DNA of 64,000 nt from Asterias amurensis (GCF_032118995.1 NC_092653.1:21905202-21969201), one strand, 5' to 3'. Counted from the first letter of the stretch, positions 34,469 through 46,315 are shown. Notes: generated by a model not told the origin, from the letters alone. Numbers and translations are program-made.

Positions 34469-34753
34469 TTAGGGTCCATTTCTGTGGCGGAAACATTTCA
34501 AAGCTTCATAACTCTAATCTTACACACAATGTACCTGCAAGAAACAACTAATTTCAACAGATTCACATTCCATGGCAGCATAAATTATTTCACAAAAATG
34601 ACAGATTTGTGAAGAATATATGACGACCAAAACCCCCCCACAGAAAAATGTATGCCTCCATAGAATGTGAATCTGTTGAAATTGGTGGCGTGTTGCAGGT
34701 AAGATTTGAGTAATGAAGCTTTGAAATTTTGCCGCCCCAGAAACGGGCCTTAA
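34469..34753. mobile_element. Inverted-repeat MITE, single copy
   Basis: Left TTTCTGTGGCGGAAACATTTC with AAAGCTTCATAACTC; right GAGTAATGAAGCTTTGAAAT with TTTGCCGCCCCAGAAA. A second internal pair is AATTTCAACAGATTCACATTC and its inverse. Arms pair over more than 100 bp. Confidence 0.8.
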
Positions 34754-35234
34754 TAGTTAGGACTCTGTATCTGTGTACAGAGAAAGAGTCCTGTATAGGG
34801 CGTTAATGTACCCACAAGTTTACTCCTATAGTTTTTCCACACAATGCAAAATTTCAAACACCACTTAATTTGTAGTATACAGGAATTGCAACTCATTGTT
34901 CTTTCATCAGGCATAGTGTTAGCCAGAGGGGTGTATGGGTGTCTTTTGGACACCCTGTTGTAAATGTGGACAGCCTGTTTTATCTACAACTGGAAGTGAC
35001 CAATTTGGACATAGGCCCTTTTTTTTTTACTTTCAGCAAATTTTGACACCTTTTCCCAAATCCTTGCTAAAACCTTGTCATCAGGTGAGGCTCTAAACCA
35101 ACAATAAATGAAAACATTTTGTGTTTTATTCTTTTACATGTTTGTTGACAATGTCTCAGGGAATCAATATAATTCATTGTTTTATTCTTTTTAATTTCAA
35201 CTGCATTTTATTCACGTACTGTACATGGACCTTT
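34754..35234. other. SHPK 3' flank
   Basis: Contains TTTATT motifs (AATAAA on the minus strand) near 35125, 35181 and 35207 that could end the SHPK transcript. No gene. Confidence 0.4.
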
Positions 35235-36175
35235 CCAACTATTCACAGAGCTCCATTAGCATTGCCATAGCTGCACTCTGAGCAGCATCTCCCCCTCTCC
35301 ATAAACAACAGGCATCTTAAAAACCCTCTCCAACTCCTGCATCAAGACTGGATTCCTCAGCAACGCACTCCCGCACCCAACTATCCTCTCTGCTCCTCTG
35401 GCAATCAATTCCTTATTGTTCACAGGAGCTGCTCTGTTACATTAGCATTGCCATAGCTGCACCCTGAGCAGCATCCCCACCCTGTCCATAAACAACAGGC
35501 ATCTTAAAAACTCTCTCCAACTCCTGCATCAAGACTGGATTCCTCAGCAATGCACTCCCGCATCCAACTATCCTCTCTGCTCCTCTGGCAATCAATTCCT
35601 TATTGTTCACAGGAGCTGCTCTGTTAGCATTGCCATAGCTGCACCCTGAGCAGCATCCCCACCACCCTGTCCATAAACAACAGGTGCCTTAAAAACTCTC
35701 TCCAACTCCTGCATCAAGACTGGATTCCTCAGCAATGCACTCCCGTATCCAACTATCCTCTCTGCTCTTCTGGCAATCAATTCCTTATTGTTCACAGGAG
35801 CTGCTCTGTTAGCATTGCCATAGCTGCACCCTGAGCAGCATCCCCTCCCTCTCCATAAACAACAGGCATCTTAAAAACCCTCTCCAACTCCTGCATCAAG
35901 ACTGGATTCCTCAGCAATGCACTCCCGCATCCAACTATCCTCTCTGCTCCTCTGGCAATCAATTCCTCATTGTTCACAGGAGCTGCTCTGTTACATTAGC
36001 ATTGCCATAGTTGCACCCTGAGCAGCATCCCCTCCCTGTCCATGTACAACAGGCATCTTAAAAACCCTCTCCAGCTCCTGCATCAAAACTGGATTCCTCA
36101 GCAATGCACTTCCGCATCCAACTATCCTCCCTACCCCTCTATCAATCAAATCATCTCTCGACATCATGCTATGGA
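35235..36175 (-). repeat. Five-copy tandem array of the SHPK 3' coding end
   Basis: A segment of about 185 bp from the end of the last SHPK exon is repeated five times. The shared ATTGCCATAG (plus strand) begins at 35261, 35447, 35629, 35814 and 36001, so spacings are 186, 182, 185 and 187 bp. The copy at 36001 is the functional end of SHPK. The others still encode ELIARGAERIVGCGSALLRN and VLMQELERVFK-like residues, but each unit contains its own stop and the spacings are mostly not multiples of three, so they cannot extend the protein. The lower four copies resemble one another (NN[KE]ELIARGAER) more than the functional copy (SRDDLIDRGVGR). The last copy (35261) also carries a one-base frame shift near its end. 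AATAAA-type signals on the minus strand (around 35125, 35181 and 35207) lie beyond the array, so it is probably transcribed as 3' UTR. Confidence 0.9.
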
Positions 36176-38242
36176 GGTTTGTAATAATCCCACGACACAA
36201 GGCTCGTGAGATATCACCGACCCTCATATTCCCAGGCGCCAGATTCTCAACACTAGCTCTCTGAGATGGTGCGTGTCTCTCGCCATAAAGTGTCGGGCGA
36301 ATCAGAACGCTTGTATCTTTCACTTCCAGACCCTTCTCAATAAATTTCTTGTAAGAATCCTCTTTTGAGATGCTGAGACCAAAGTCTTCGGCTAGTTGAC
36401 ATAAAGATGAGACACAGTCGGCGATGACGTTGCCTCCTGTCAGGGCTGCTGCGACTGCAAGGTATTGGCCTTTAAAGAAGGGGAAGTATTCAATGGTAGA
36501 GCTAGGAGTTGACTTCGGTGGATCAAAGCCTGCTGGGGTGCTGGTCACAAGCTGTGCAGATGTACCGATATTCACAACTAAAAGAAAGAAGAGTGACCAT
36601 TGCATATAAATACAGTACATCAAATGAAGTTTGAGCAACTGTGGACAACCACCTTTCCATCCAGTCTACACTTGTTTCCACAACTATCAATTTTACGACA
36701 AAAATACCCTGAACGGCAATCAAGGCTCAAAATTTATCAGAAATACATGCAACTGTTTGAGGAATGACTGATTGACTGTCACACCCAATCTGCACTGACC
36801 AACATGACCAAAAGTGCAGATGTAGCATTAGTATTTTTTTTTAACATAGCAAGTAGGACAAACTTGACTATTATGTTGATCTCTCTTCATTTGAGGGTGG
36901 GCAATGAATGTGTGTATAATCTTTCGTAGCTTGAGGGAGGGTTTGCGACGGGTGTTAGTTTAAGGGGGGGGGGGGGGGGAGTTTTCTGACAAAATAATGT
37001 GTACCTGCATCTGATGACGATTGTAACAATGGCAATACAGAGCAAGGCAAGTCTCCCATAGCAACTCCAACCTTACAGCCTGCTGGAATACTATGCCATG
37101 GTGACCTGAGTTGACCCACAATGACCCCTGGGTCAACGACCTCTGGTAACAGATGAACTGGGAACCCTGCAGCTGTCAGGCTGTAGATTTCAAAATGAAA
37201 AACCAAAGGAAAAGTGTTTTGGCCAATGCTTTGATATACTACTACTATCCTGCCTTGTTGGGCTGTTTTTTATGGCTGTCTTTAATAAAGAACAATATAA
37301 TTTAGACAGCTCTGATGGGATTTGAGTTTAAACAAAAACCGGTTTGATTTCTGTGTTTGATTCACATTACATCTTTACAAACTTATGACTTCCCAAAATG
37401 TTAGAAAGCAATTTAAACATTATTCAGATTTATAATTAAAGATATAATCATATTATAGGTTTACTCCTAGAACTATGGGAATCGTTCCGCTATTTTCTTG
37501 TTTGTGGAGCAATATTAGTGGAACGAATCTCATATAGTTTTACTAGATAGAGTTATAATGCAGTAGATTTATTATTATTATATTTACAGTTCCCTTACAT
37601 TTCCTTATTCCATGACTTTTCTGACACGTTGAAATACCCCCAGCTAGCAGCATTCTGTACTCCCATAACAGGTTTATCCAAGCAACACAGCCTAGCAACC
37701 AACAGATCCATAATAGTTCCCGCATGTGTGAATTTCTCCAAGTACTCTGGGTTGTTTCGCTGTAACCAAAACAACGTCACGCAGCCATGACCCGTAGCGA
37801 GTCTTAGATGGGTGTCAGGAGTAGGGAGGCTTGCAATGAAGTCTTCAGTACATCTAGAGTCCTCCCATGTTATAAGTGGACTTGATGTAATCAAATCATC
37901 ATTGAACCCTACGATTGTACTCGCTCCTGCCAATTCCAGTTGGTCAAACACGGAATGTGACCAGCAGACACAGCCGTGCATCTGACCCGTGATGCCGACG
38001 CGTTTCACCCGGGAGAGTTTCTCTGAGTCGAGGCTTCTCAAACAACTCTCGCAAGTTTCCATGATTCTACTGGTTAATTGCTCAGCTGCTCCAGGTGGCT
38101 GTGATGAACAAACGAACTTTGAATGTGTGTCACACGATGCACTTTGAATGGTTTCTTTACCGTCGTACAGAGAAACTTTCACAGACGTTGTGCCCAAATC
38201 TATGCCCAAAACAAGCCCCGTTTCCTGCGTTTCTAGCTCCAT
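35991..38242 (-). CDS. SHPK: Sedoheptulokinase, three coding exons
   Basis: FGGY-family carbohydrate kinase that phosphorylates sedoheptulose to sedoheptulose 7-phosphate in the cytosol, feeding the pentose phosphate pathway. Exons on the minus strand: 38242-37599, 37180-37005, 36577-35991; introns GT-AG with closing phases; 468 aa against 478 in human. The frame opens upstream at 38263 but that codon is TTG; the first ATG is 38242. Visible motifs: phosphate-binding GIDLGTTSVK (13-22), GQMHGCVCW, NAASWGYFNVSEKSWN, the VGVAMGDL stretch with the likely catalytic Asp258, DAVVNIGTSAQL across the exon 2/3 junction, GERHAPSQRASVENL, RALCRGIITNLHSM and GCGSALLRN (427-435). The C-terminus ends at AMLM, about a dozen residues short of human. 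Just past the stop lie four more tandem copies of this 3' end (separate entry). It is head-to-head with TMEM97. Confidence 0.94.
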
Positions 38243-38887
38243 AACGCCGTAAAAAACTTTCAAAAAATGTCCTTGGTCCTTGTTGAAGACAACTGTCGGT
38301 AGAACTTAGAAGAAGATGCAGTATCTATCGAGATTGTTGTAGAGAAAGAATTGTAACTTTTGACTTTGTGTTGTCTTGACTGTATACTCATACTGTGTTG
38401 TGGATAAAAAGCGTAAATATGGATGGTCATGTGACCCGTAAATGATCACCTGACTTGTAATCACCTGATAACGCGCAGCCCATGTGCAGATTCGTACACG
38501 GGCCTGTTTTAGTATGTGTTGAGTGTAATATAATAATTCTCATTTGGGCTTATTATACTGAAATAGGCAAGTTACCCAGCCAACGTTGTCGTATGTGCTG
38601 GTACATGTTGATTTTGTCCACGGGTGATAAGAAACTGAAGTGTTGGAATGCTTTTGCAGGTCTGTAGTTATATTATTAGCTACAATTTCAAATGCACTTT
38701 GCACTGGCACAAATAAAGGCTAAAGCTTCTATATGCGTTTGGTTTTCCAGCCTAGCCTTCAACTTATTCTTTTTTTTTAAGCAAGGGGGTCGCAACAGAA
38801 GTTGAAACCATTTTGATTTCACTCTACCGATTCTAGTTTTCTACCAACACGTGTTTTGTATTGTAATTTCTTAATAACCGCTGCAAC
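38243..38887. promoter_or_regulatory. Shared divergent promoter region of SHPK and TMEM97
   Basis: The SHPK start codon (minus) and the TMEM97 start codon (plus) are 645 bp apart and transcribed away from each other. The interval must hold both 5' UTRs and promoters. An E-box core CATGTG sits in GGTCATGTGACC at 38425-38436. No TATA box can be assigned with confidence. No MITE copy is seen here although such elements are dense on both sides, which fits a constrained region. Bidirectional activity is inference from geometry. Confidence 0.55.
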
Positions 38888-41347
38888 ATGGCCAAGGGTT
38901 TTACACGGTTTCTGGAATGGGTGGTGGTTGTCTACTTTGCCAGCCACATTCCAATTACAATCTTCATCGACTCGCAAGCCACTATGCCATCATGGTTCCA
39001 CCCAAAAGTGGTAAGTATTTTAATTTCAAATCAAACTCAAAGGAATGTAGTAGTTAGTAGTGCACAGTGTAAGTAGTAACGTAGGGCCTACATTAAATAA
39101 TAAGTTTCATTTTGTATGTATATTTATTTGGATGTTGTTTGTTAATTGTGTGGATGTGGGCCACCTTGCATGACCTCCATGCACTGGCAAAATCAGCGGA
39201 AAAGTTTCCGTATGGCGCCACCACTTTTTCATTCGATATGAAATGTATCAAAACTCAATGAGATATCCCTTTCTACAAAAATGAGTGAAAAAGTGGTGGC
39301 CTGATATGGAAAGTATCCAAATCAGCTCCATGGGTTTAATAAACACTACTTAGCCGGCAGATTAATTTTAGTATAGTGCCATTTTGTCAGTGCTGACAAG
39401 TAGGTACGTACGGATGTAGGAGGAATTGCAGGAATTTGTTACAACTGCATACCTCAGCAGTGTGCATTCTAGTACAGTAGAGTTTAAAATGCTCCTGAAG
39501 TACATGTAGTCCACCTCACCAATTCTGGCTTGTCTGCTTTTGTCAAAGTTAACTAAAACAAAGAGTAATGTAGTTTGTAAAACCTATGGGATGGGTATTG
39601 CCTTTTTGACACTTAGACTGGTTGTATTGGTAAAAGTAACTTTAATGTAACTTTAATGTATCAATTTAAAGGCAGTGGACACTATTGGTAATTTCTCAAA
39701 ATAACTATTAGCATAAAACCTTACTTAGTGACGAGTAATGGGGAGAGGTTGATGGTATAAAACATTGTGAGAACTGGCTCCCTCTGAAGTGACATAGTTT
39801 TCGAGAAAGAAGTAATTTTCAACGAATTTGATTTTGAGACCTCACTTCAGATTTAGAATTTGAGGTCTCGAAATCAAACATCTAAGCGCACACAACTTTG
39901 TGTGACAAGGGTGTTTTTTCTTTCATTATTATCTCGCAACTTCGACGACCAATTGAGCTCAAATTTTCACAGATTTGTTATTTTATGCATATGTTGAGAT
40001 ACACCAAGTGAGAACACTGGTCTTTGACAATTACCAATAGTGTCCAGTGTCTTTAATGCATTCATGATTGTCATTATCAACTTGCTATTCATATTTGTTT
40101 TCAATCATTTGTTTCCTAGCTTACAGATCTTGTGAGAGACTACAGTTTAGAAATGAAGGATGAAATGATGGCAGACCCCTCTGCCCATCCTTGGTTTATG
40201 TCATTCGTCTACGGTGAATGTCTCCTGCAGTTTCCATTCTTCTTTGTCGGTGCTTATGCCTTTTACAAAGGTTAGTATTTGCAGCATACATGTACTTTAT
40301 TTTTTTCTTATAATCTTTGTCGGGCTGTCATTTTCAACTCAATTCAACTCTACATTTAGTTCAATATGCAAAATGTACACACAGTACTGGCCTGATACTT
40401 CACCAAGGCAACAAAAGCAGTTGCCTTCACCCCCCTTGGACATTTGCCTTTGTGCCCTTGAAATCCTTAATTAGTCTTTTTTACACTGGCTCTTATCAGG
40501 GTTAAGTTCCACAATACTGCAGGGCTTGTGACTGAAAAGGGCACCAGACATAAATTGAGACAGGATTAAAAATGAGAAAGAGCTTTTTAAAACAATTGTT
40601 AATGTATAAAACTGTTTCCATTTGAACAACCACTAGAGATGAGAGAGAGTTTCTCTCATTTGTCTTTATTTGTCAAAGTATACTTTGCTCAAACACAAAG
40701 AATTGAAAGGTTTTACCAGACTCAAAGTCAACAAGTGAACATCAATTCTTTTATCTATCTGTTTGTTGTTAAATAATTTTAAGCGTTTTTGTCTGTACTG
40801 TTTGAATCATGGCCAGTTTTAATTTCCCCAGTGTGGGAAAATAAAGTTCTTATCTAATCTTATCCTATCCTTGCATTAAAAGATATTACACAGTAAGACA
40901 TTATTATTCAATTGAAAAACACGAGACTTGTAGACTTTTTCAGTCCTGAGTTTACTGGCCCAATGCTAAAATCATTGGCCTCAGGAAAAGTAAGCAGTTC
41001 AAATTGTTTAAAAGATAGATTGTTTGCTGTTATCTTTGGTACTTTTCTTCTGTTTTGTTCCAGGTAGTTGCAAGTGGGTGCGTATTCCAGCTATTATATA
41101 CTCCGTGCACACTATCACCACACTACAGGCCATCTTCGCTCATGTCTTCTTCCAGGACTTCACTAACTCTCCTCACCCAGGACCAGTTACTTTAGAAGAC
41201 AAGCTAAAATTAACAGCTATTTATATGCCATATTTAGCCGTGCCTGTACTCATTCTGTTGATGATGTTGTTCAGCAAAGATTACCTGCCTGGTGAGACTG
41301 TGGCTAAGTCGGGTGCTGCTCGTTCCAAAAAGCAAAAGTCTCGCTAA
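38888..41347 (+). CDS. TMEM97: Transmembrane protein 97 / sigma-2 receptor, three exons
   Basis: ER/lysosome-associated EXPERA-family membrane protein involved in sterol homeostasis; the mammalian protein is the sigma-2 receptor and binds NPC1. Exons: 38888-39010, 40120-40270, 41064-41347, GT-AG introns, phases close, 185 aa against 176 in human. Four membrane segments are visible: one in exon 1 (WVVVVYFASHIPITIFI), one in exon 2 (LLQFPFFFVGAYAFYKG) and two in exon 3 (from IPAIIYSVHTITTLQ and from YLAVPVLILLMMLF). SCKWVRIPAIIYSVHT is almost identical to the vertebrate sequence. The acidic residues matching the sigma-2 ligand-site Asp29, Asp56 and Glu73 are Asp28, Asp55 and Glu74. The tail is basic (SKKQKSR), as in human. 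Intron 1 holds a family K foldback and a family A MITE. The ATG at 38888 is the only plausible start. Confidence 0.95.
39165..39320. mobile_element. Family K foldback element in TMEM97 intron 1
   Basis: GGAAAAGTTTCCGTATGGC and CCACCACTTTTTCATTCG face GAGTGAAAAAGTGGTGGCC and ATATGGAAAGTATCC. Sister at 62008-62170. Confidence 0.7.
39668..40055 (+). mobile_element. Family A MITE in TMEM97 intron 1
   Basis: Complete copy from TTTAAAGGCAGTGGACAC to GTGTCCAGTGTCTTTAA; ends 64 bp before TMEM97 exon 2. Confidence 0.9.
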
Positions 41348-41357
41348 AGTTGCCTTT

Positions 41358-41565
41358 AGACCCATTGCACAACGCTAAGCGCGCAAACACGCGCGTCTCC
41401 TGTCCGGCATTTTGGGGGTCAAAATGTGCACAAAAGGATGGTACATGTGTTTACACACCAACGTGCGTGTAAACACGTGTACCATCCTTTTGTGCGTGTT
41501 TTAACAGCCAAAATGGCGGACAGGAGAGGCGGGTGCAAGTGCGCTGCGCATTGTGCAATGGATCT
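41358..41565. mobile_element. Foldback element right after the TMEM97 stop
   Basis: AGACCCATTGCACAA and its inverse TTGTGCAATGGATCT close a stem that includes CACAAAAGGATGGTACATG / CGTGTACCATCCTTTTGTG and GTCCGGCATTTTGG / CCAAAATGGCGGAC. It begins 10 bp past the stop, so it is probably in the 3' UTR. Confidence 0.75.
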
Positions 41566-41757
41566 ATAGACCCCTAGTCTTGGCCCAAGACGTCAGTGAT
41601 CAATAGTGGAAAGTGTACTACGCACAGTTGTGAGTGCGAGTCAGTTAAACCATATACTGTAAGAGGGCATGCTGCAGCGATTTAACACTTGGCATATGCG
41701 CTGTACACCATCCACTATCGACCACTGACGTCTTGAGCCGAGACTATTATTAGACCC
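41566..41757. mobile_element. Second inverted-repeat element downstream of TMEM97
   Basis: AGTCTTGGCCCAAGACGTCAG and its inverse CTGACGTCTTGAGCCGAGACT flank about 120 bp. Part of the same end (AGTCTTGGCCCAAGATGTCAA) recurs at 62228. Confidence 0.65.
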
Positions 41758-41877
41758 CCCCCCTTGCACAATGCGCAGCACACTCGCTAGTCTTGATTGG
41801 GATCGTGTTGTTTGTATTTGTCAGCAGTAGAGGGGGCAGTTTTTTGAGAGAGTGACTTCATTTGCAAGGGGTCTATC
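41758..41877. mobile_element. Short inverted-repeat element
   Basis: AGACCCCCCCCCTTGCA at the left and TGCAAGGGGTCT at the right. Shares the AGACCC...TTGCACAAT motif with the element at 41358. Confidence 0.5.
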
Positions 41878-41938
41878 ATCAGCCTGCTGTTGTTTTTTGT
41901 CAAAAACCCATGGTTGGGAAAAACAGGTTTGCTGTGTT

Positions 41939-42320
41939 AAAGGCACTGGACACTATTGGTAATTATTCAAAATAGTTGTTAGCATAAAAACTTAATTGAT
42001 TACAAGCAATGGAGAGCTGTTGATAGTATAAAACATTGTGAGAAACAGGCTCCCTTTGAAGTAACATAGTTTTTGAGAAAGAAGTAATTTTCTACGACTT
42101 TGATTTCGAGACCTCTAGATTTTGAGGTCTCGGAATTAAGCATCTGATAGCACACAATTTCGTGTGACAAGGGTGTTTTTTCTTCCATTATTATCTCGCA
42201 ACTTCGATGACCAATTGAGTTCAAAATGTTCACAGGTTTGTTATTTTGTGCATATGTTGAGATACACCAAGTGAGAGGACTGGTCTTTGACAATTACCAA
42301 TAGTGTCCAGGGTGTCTTTA
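41939..42320 (+). mobile_element. Family A MITE downstream of TMEM97
   Basis: From TTAAAGGCACTGGACAC to CCAGGGTGTCTTTAA, with a shortened central inverted repeat. Confidence 0.88.
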
Positions 42321-42343
42321 ATGTTAAAGTACATGGACACAAG

Positions 42344-42478
42344 GCTTCTAATCAAGATATAAAGATTTATGGAAAATCAAATTTGTTGGCTTCTAATCAA
42401 GATATAAAGATTTATGGAAAATCAAATTTGCTGGCTTCTAATCAAGATATAAAGATTTATGGAAAATCAAATTTGTTA
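42344..42478 (+). repeat. Minisatellite, three near-identical 45-bp units
   Basis: The unit GCTTCTAATCAAGATATAAA-GATTTATGGAAAATCAAATT-TGTTG is repeated three times with one or two differences. Because 45 is divisible by three, one frame stays open and repeats SNQDIKIYGKSNLL. That frame's start lies inside the neighbouring MITE, so it is probably not a gene. Confidence 0.85.
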
Positions 42479-42779
42479 GGTCCATTTACCCATACTCTGC
42501 ATCAGGATCATCAAGTTTTTACTGAAAATGCTGCTGAAATTACTGATTGTACAATCAAATAATAATAGAATAGTGTATCAAAAGTAAAGAGTGAATAATA
42601 GTGAAAGAAATATATTGGTAGTCTGTACAACTTATTTATTGAAACAGTTAAATAGGTGGTACTGTGATGAAACCAGCCATTGTAGTTTGTGTAGAAATTA
42701 GACAAACTGAACACATATTTCTTTAATGGTGTATGAGTGACACTTTTATCAAAATAACTGAAATAATGATTCAGTCCTT

Positions 42780-43147
42780 CAGGCAGTGGACACTATTGGT
42801 AATTACTCAAAATAATTATTAGCATAAAACCTTTCTTGGTAACGAGTAATGGGGAGAGGTTGATGGTATAAAACATTGTGTGAAACGGCTCCCTCTGAAG
42901 TGCCATAGTTTTCGAGAAAGTAGTAATTTTCCACGAATTTGATTTCGAGACCTCAGATTTAGAACTTGAGGTCTCGAAATCAACCATCTAAACGCACACA
43001 CTTTCGTGTGAATAGGGTGTTTTTTCTTTCACTATTATCTCGCAACTTCGATGACCGATTAAGCTCAAATGTTCACAGGTTTGTTATTTTGTGCATATGT
43101 TGAGATACACCAACTGTGAGGGTTAGTATTTGACACTTACCAATAGT
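42780..43147 (+). mobile_element. Family A MITE
   Basis: AGGCAGTGGACACTATTGG to CACTTACCAATAGTT; the last terminal bases are lost. Confidence 0.85.
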
Positions 43148-45129
43148 TAGCAACCATTGATACGGAAAGGGGCTAATTGACTTGGGGGGGGGGGGGGGTA
43201 AGGGTGGCATTCTGAAGAGCTTCCAGTTTATAAATAATGAAAATAATGATTTTGTACATCTGCCGACGAATTTATAAAAATTTGGTATGTGTTTTTGTGT
43301 GTATTACATATTACCAACGATGCAAGGATTCTAACAAAATTAAATTATTGTATTGCCAGGTATGAATATAGTAAAATAAACTCTGCTCTGCGGTAGAGCT
43401 CTTGTAAAAAGAAGAGAAAAATGTTGATTTGTGTCTGGTCGTTTTTCATGTGTTTGTTTGAAGTAGGGCAACAGACAAAGCAGTGCGGTATGTTATACCC
43501 TTATTGACGGGTGAACTCTGTGCAGATATAAAGTAAGAAGTTTGTTGAACCTTAAGGGATGGTGTACCCGTGGTATTTGCCCAAAAGATTTATGACATAA
43601 CAAAAAAGAAGCACTTGATAATGTATAAAATCATGAGAAACAATTCCCTTCAAAGGAATGTTGTTTTAGAGAGTAGGATTCAAACACATTTCTGAAAAAC
43701 GTTTCTCAGATAGTTGTCTGTTCTATTTAACCTATAATGAGTTCCAGAACTTGCAGTGGCATATAACTTGCCCTCTGGGGCTGCTGAACCCCAGTCAAAA
43801 ATTATCCATTTTTCATTACGCAACCACCGCTGATGAGGATTTTCCATGAAACAAACGTGATCTTTAAAAGCAAACTGACTTGATTTCGGTCCTAACTAAA
43901 ACATCTTAATGCCGCATGTTGTGGAAACCGTTCAGCAAGGGATATAATTCAAGGCGACATAAGGCAAATTACTATCGGCTTAAAAAAAGATCGGGAAAAA
44001 ATGATGAAATTAATGGGCTAGTTTAGTTTTGTGTACGCATAAAGCGCACATCGTTTCATATGCTCTGATGCAAGTTGTTTATACATGTATAATATGCCTA
44101 TAATTTGTAAACACAAAATTGCTGCATTTGTGATTATACTTTTGCAATTAATTCGCATCCCATCGTTTGTTGACTTGTTTTATTTGTTGTTTTGTTTTTC
44201 CGGGAGAAAATGGTTTATTTACAACATTTCACGAAATCGTACATCAGATCGTGAAACAAACATAGTAATAGTGAAAGCAAAACACATCGTTTTAAAAGAA
44301 AATTAACAATTAGGACATTAATCTTGGAAAAGAACAGAATAGAGATCCCATTTATGATAGAAACTGGTCAACTTATGTTACAAGTGTAAATATTGTTTTG
44401 AGTCGCGGCATAATAATTTTTGAGTTCTGTTTTGAATACTAAGAAGGATGGTCTGTTCTTAGACATTAGATTTGAAAACGGCAAATTAATAAAATAACGG
44501 CAAATTAATAAAATAAGGTTATTAATTTTGGTTTTTACCCATGCAAAAATAAGGTTAGTAGCTTTACACTTGAAGTATGTTTTGCCAAATAAAAACGCTT
44601 CAGTGTGAAGGATGGTAGCTTAGTCTTAACCCACGACCTTCTGGCAGAGCAGTGTCTTGCCAATAAACCACCGATTGTGTCCAGTATATCAGTTCGAATC
44701 CTATAGCAGCGGGTACCGCAACGATCGTTGATGTTACAAATTACACTAAATACCTTTTTTTATTAAACGAAAAACACGACCTGATGAAATAAAGAACACA
44801 ATATAATAATAATAAACTGTAGGTTTTTTATCATCATAACACTTGTAGTTTTTTTCAGAACCATGCACTTGTAGCAACTCAAACAGACACTTCATGTACA
44901 TTGGGTGCAAATCTTCTGTATCTTCACATTCCTACTTTCGTTTTGAATTTAGTCTTTGAAATTTACTGAAACAAAAATATAACTTTCATTTTTTAAGCAG
45001 CAATACTTGACTAAACTAGATGTAAAATTCATCTCTTCACAGTGTGTGCCTAAAGTTACTCAAGTATCATGAATCTTCCGGTGACATTGAGCGGGCCCAG
45101 TTTAACTTTTCGAAAGTTAAGCTTCAACC

Positions 45130-45268
45130 ATGCCCGAGGAATGTCATCCCATACGTTTACGGATGACATGGGATGAGACACCCAACCCACAGAGCCTGGT
45201 CTCAGCTCAAAGGAAGATAGGAGTCAACGCACTTTTTGCAAGGCCGATTTTGAGCACTCGTGATGAAG
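45130..45268 (+). other. Candidate orphan first exon
   Basis: An ATG-initiated frame (MPEECHPIRLRMTWDETPNP and on) runs 139 bp to a consensus donor (GAAG/GTATGT at 45269). It is more GC-rich than its surroundings. Its phase does not fit the Dispatched-like exon at 49163, so it is not simply an earlier exon of that gene. No homologue recognised. Confidence 0.2.
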
Positions 45269-46315
45269 GTATGTCATGTTTACCAATAAGATTGAGTAAT
45301 TACCCTTTCCACAATGTTTGCACAGCTTCTTAGTGAAGTTTTTTTTTCTGTAGTCCAAGATGCATATAAGTATCAGGAAAACGTGCATGTTGATCCATGG
45401 AGGAAAAATGGTTGAACAGAGTATAATATTATAAGCTTTAAAAATGTTGTCCCTGTCTGTTTTATGTCCAGCGGATTTGTCATACAGGCCTAAGTTATAG
45501 TCTAAATCTTTCTGAGATGTCTTTATGGATTACCATGGGTTATAGGCATGTTTATGTTGTGTGCCATTGTTATTTTATTTATTTATTTAAATGTATTGGA
45601 CAAAACAATAAAACAAGCACAGGCCGTCCAGGGAAGGACAAAAGTCAAAAAACTGTCATCAAAAAGATGTGCCCTCCCAGACCTAGCTCATAAAAAGCTC
45701 ACATTTATATACTATACATTAAACACTCTCAAATTGTTAACGTACTGATTAATTATGTTTACCAAAAATTGATCTAGTTCGCCGGTCTATTGGAGTGGTT
45801 GGCCTATCACATGTATATGAATCCCATAGTTGTTACAAAATTGCAGAAACACTTTTCCTCCCCCCATAAACAAAATGAACTAAATTATCAAGTTAATTAA
45901 TTAGACCATGGAGGTATAGAGCTGATCATTGATGAAGGAATAAATCGGGTTAAACATTGGAAACTCTGATAAGCAAGTTATAGGCCCCCTTATGAGGAAT
46001 ATGGCCTTGGGACCAATAGAAAAATACGATGACGTCTTTTCTCGCCACCGTCTGTCTGTGTGTCTTCGCCATAGCAAGGTTTCTCAATGGAACAATCCAA
46101 AGGACCTGAGGAGTGTAATGCTTAGTTACGGTAAACACGTGCATGGCAACAATGGTGATACTTGGCTATTTTTGTTTCTTTGTTGGCTTCTTCGTGGAGG
46201 ACCTCTACATGGTCCCTTCTTGGGGCGGGGAAGGGGGTTGGGGAAATTATTATTTATGAGAAATCAACAGATTGAAATAACATCAATTAAACCTTTCTGA
46301 GATATGGTGGATGTC

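Noticed and set aside
35607-35977. Two 61-62 aa ORFs as separate small genes
   Set aside because: They begin at GTG codons and are leftover copies of the SHPK 3' end in the tandem array.
42287-42562. 91-aa ORF with three SNQDIKIYGKSNLL repeats as a gene
   Set aside because: The start lies inside a MITE end, the frame is only the minisatellite plus flank, and no splice or homology support is seen.
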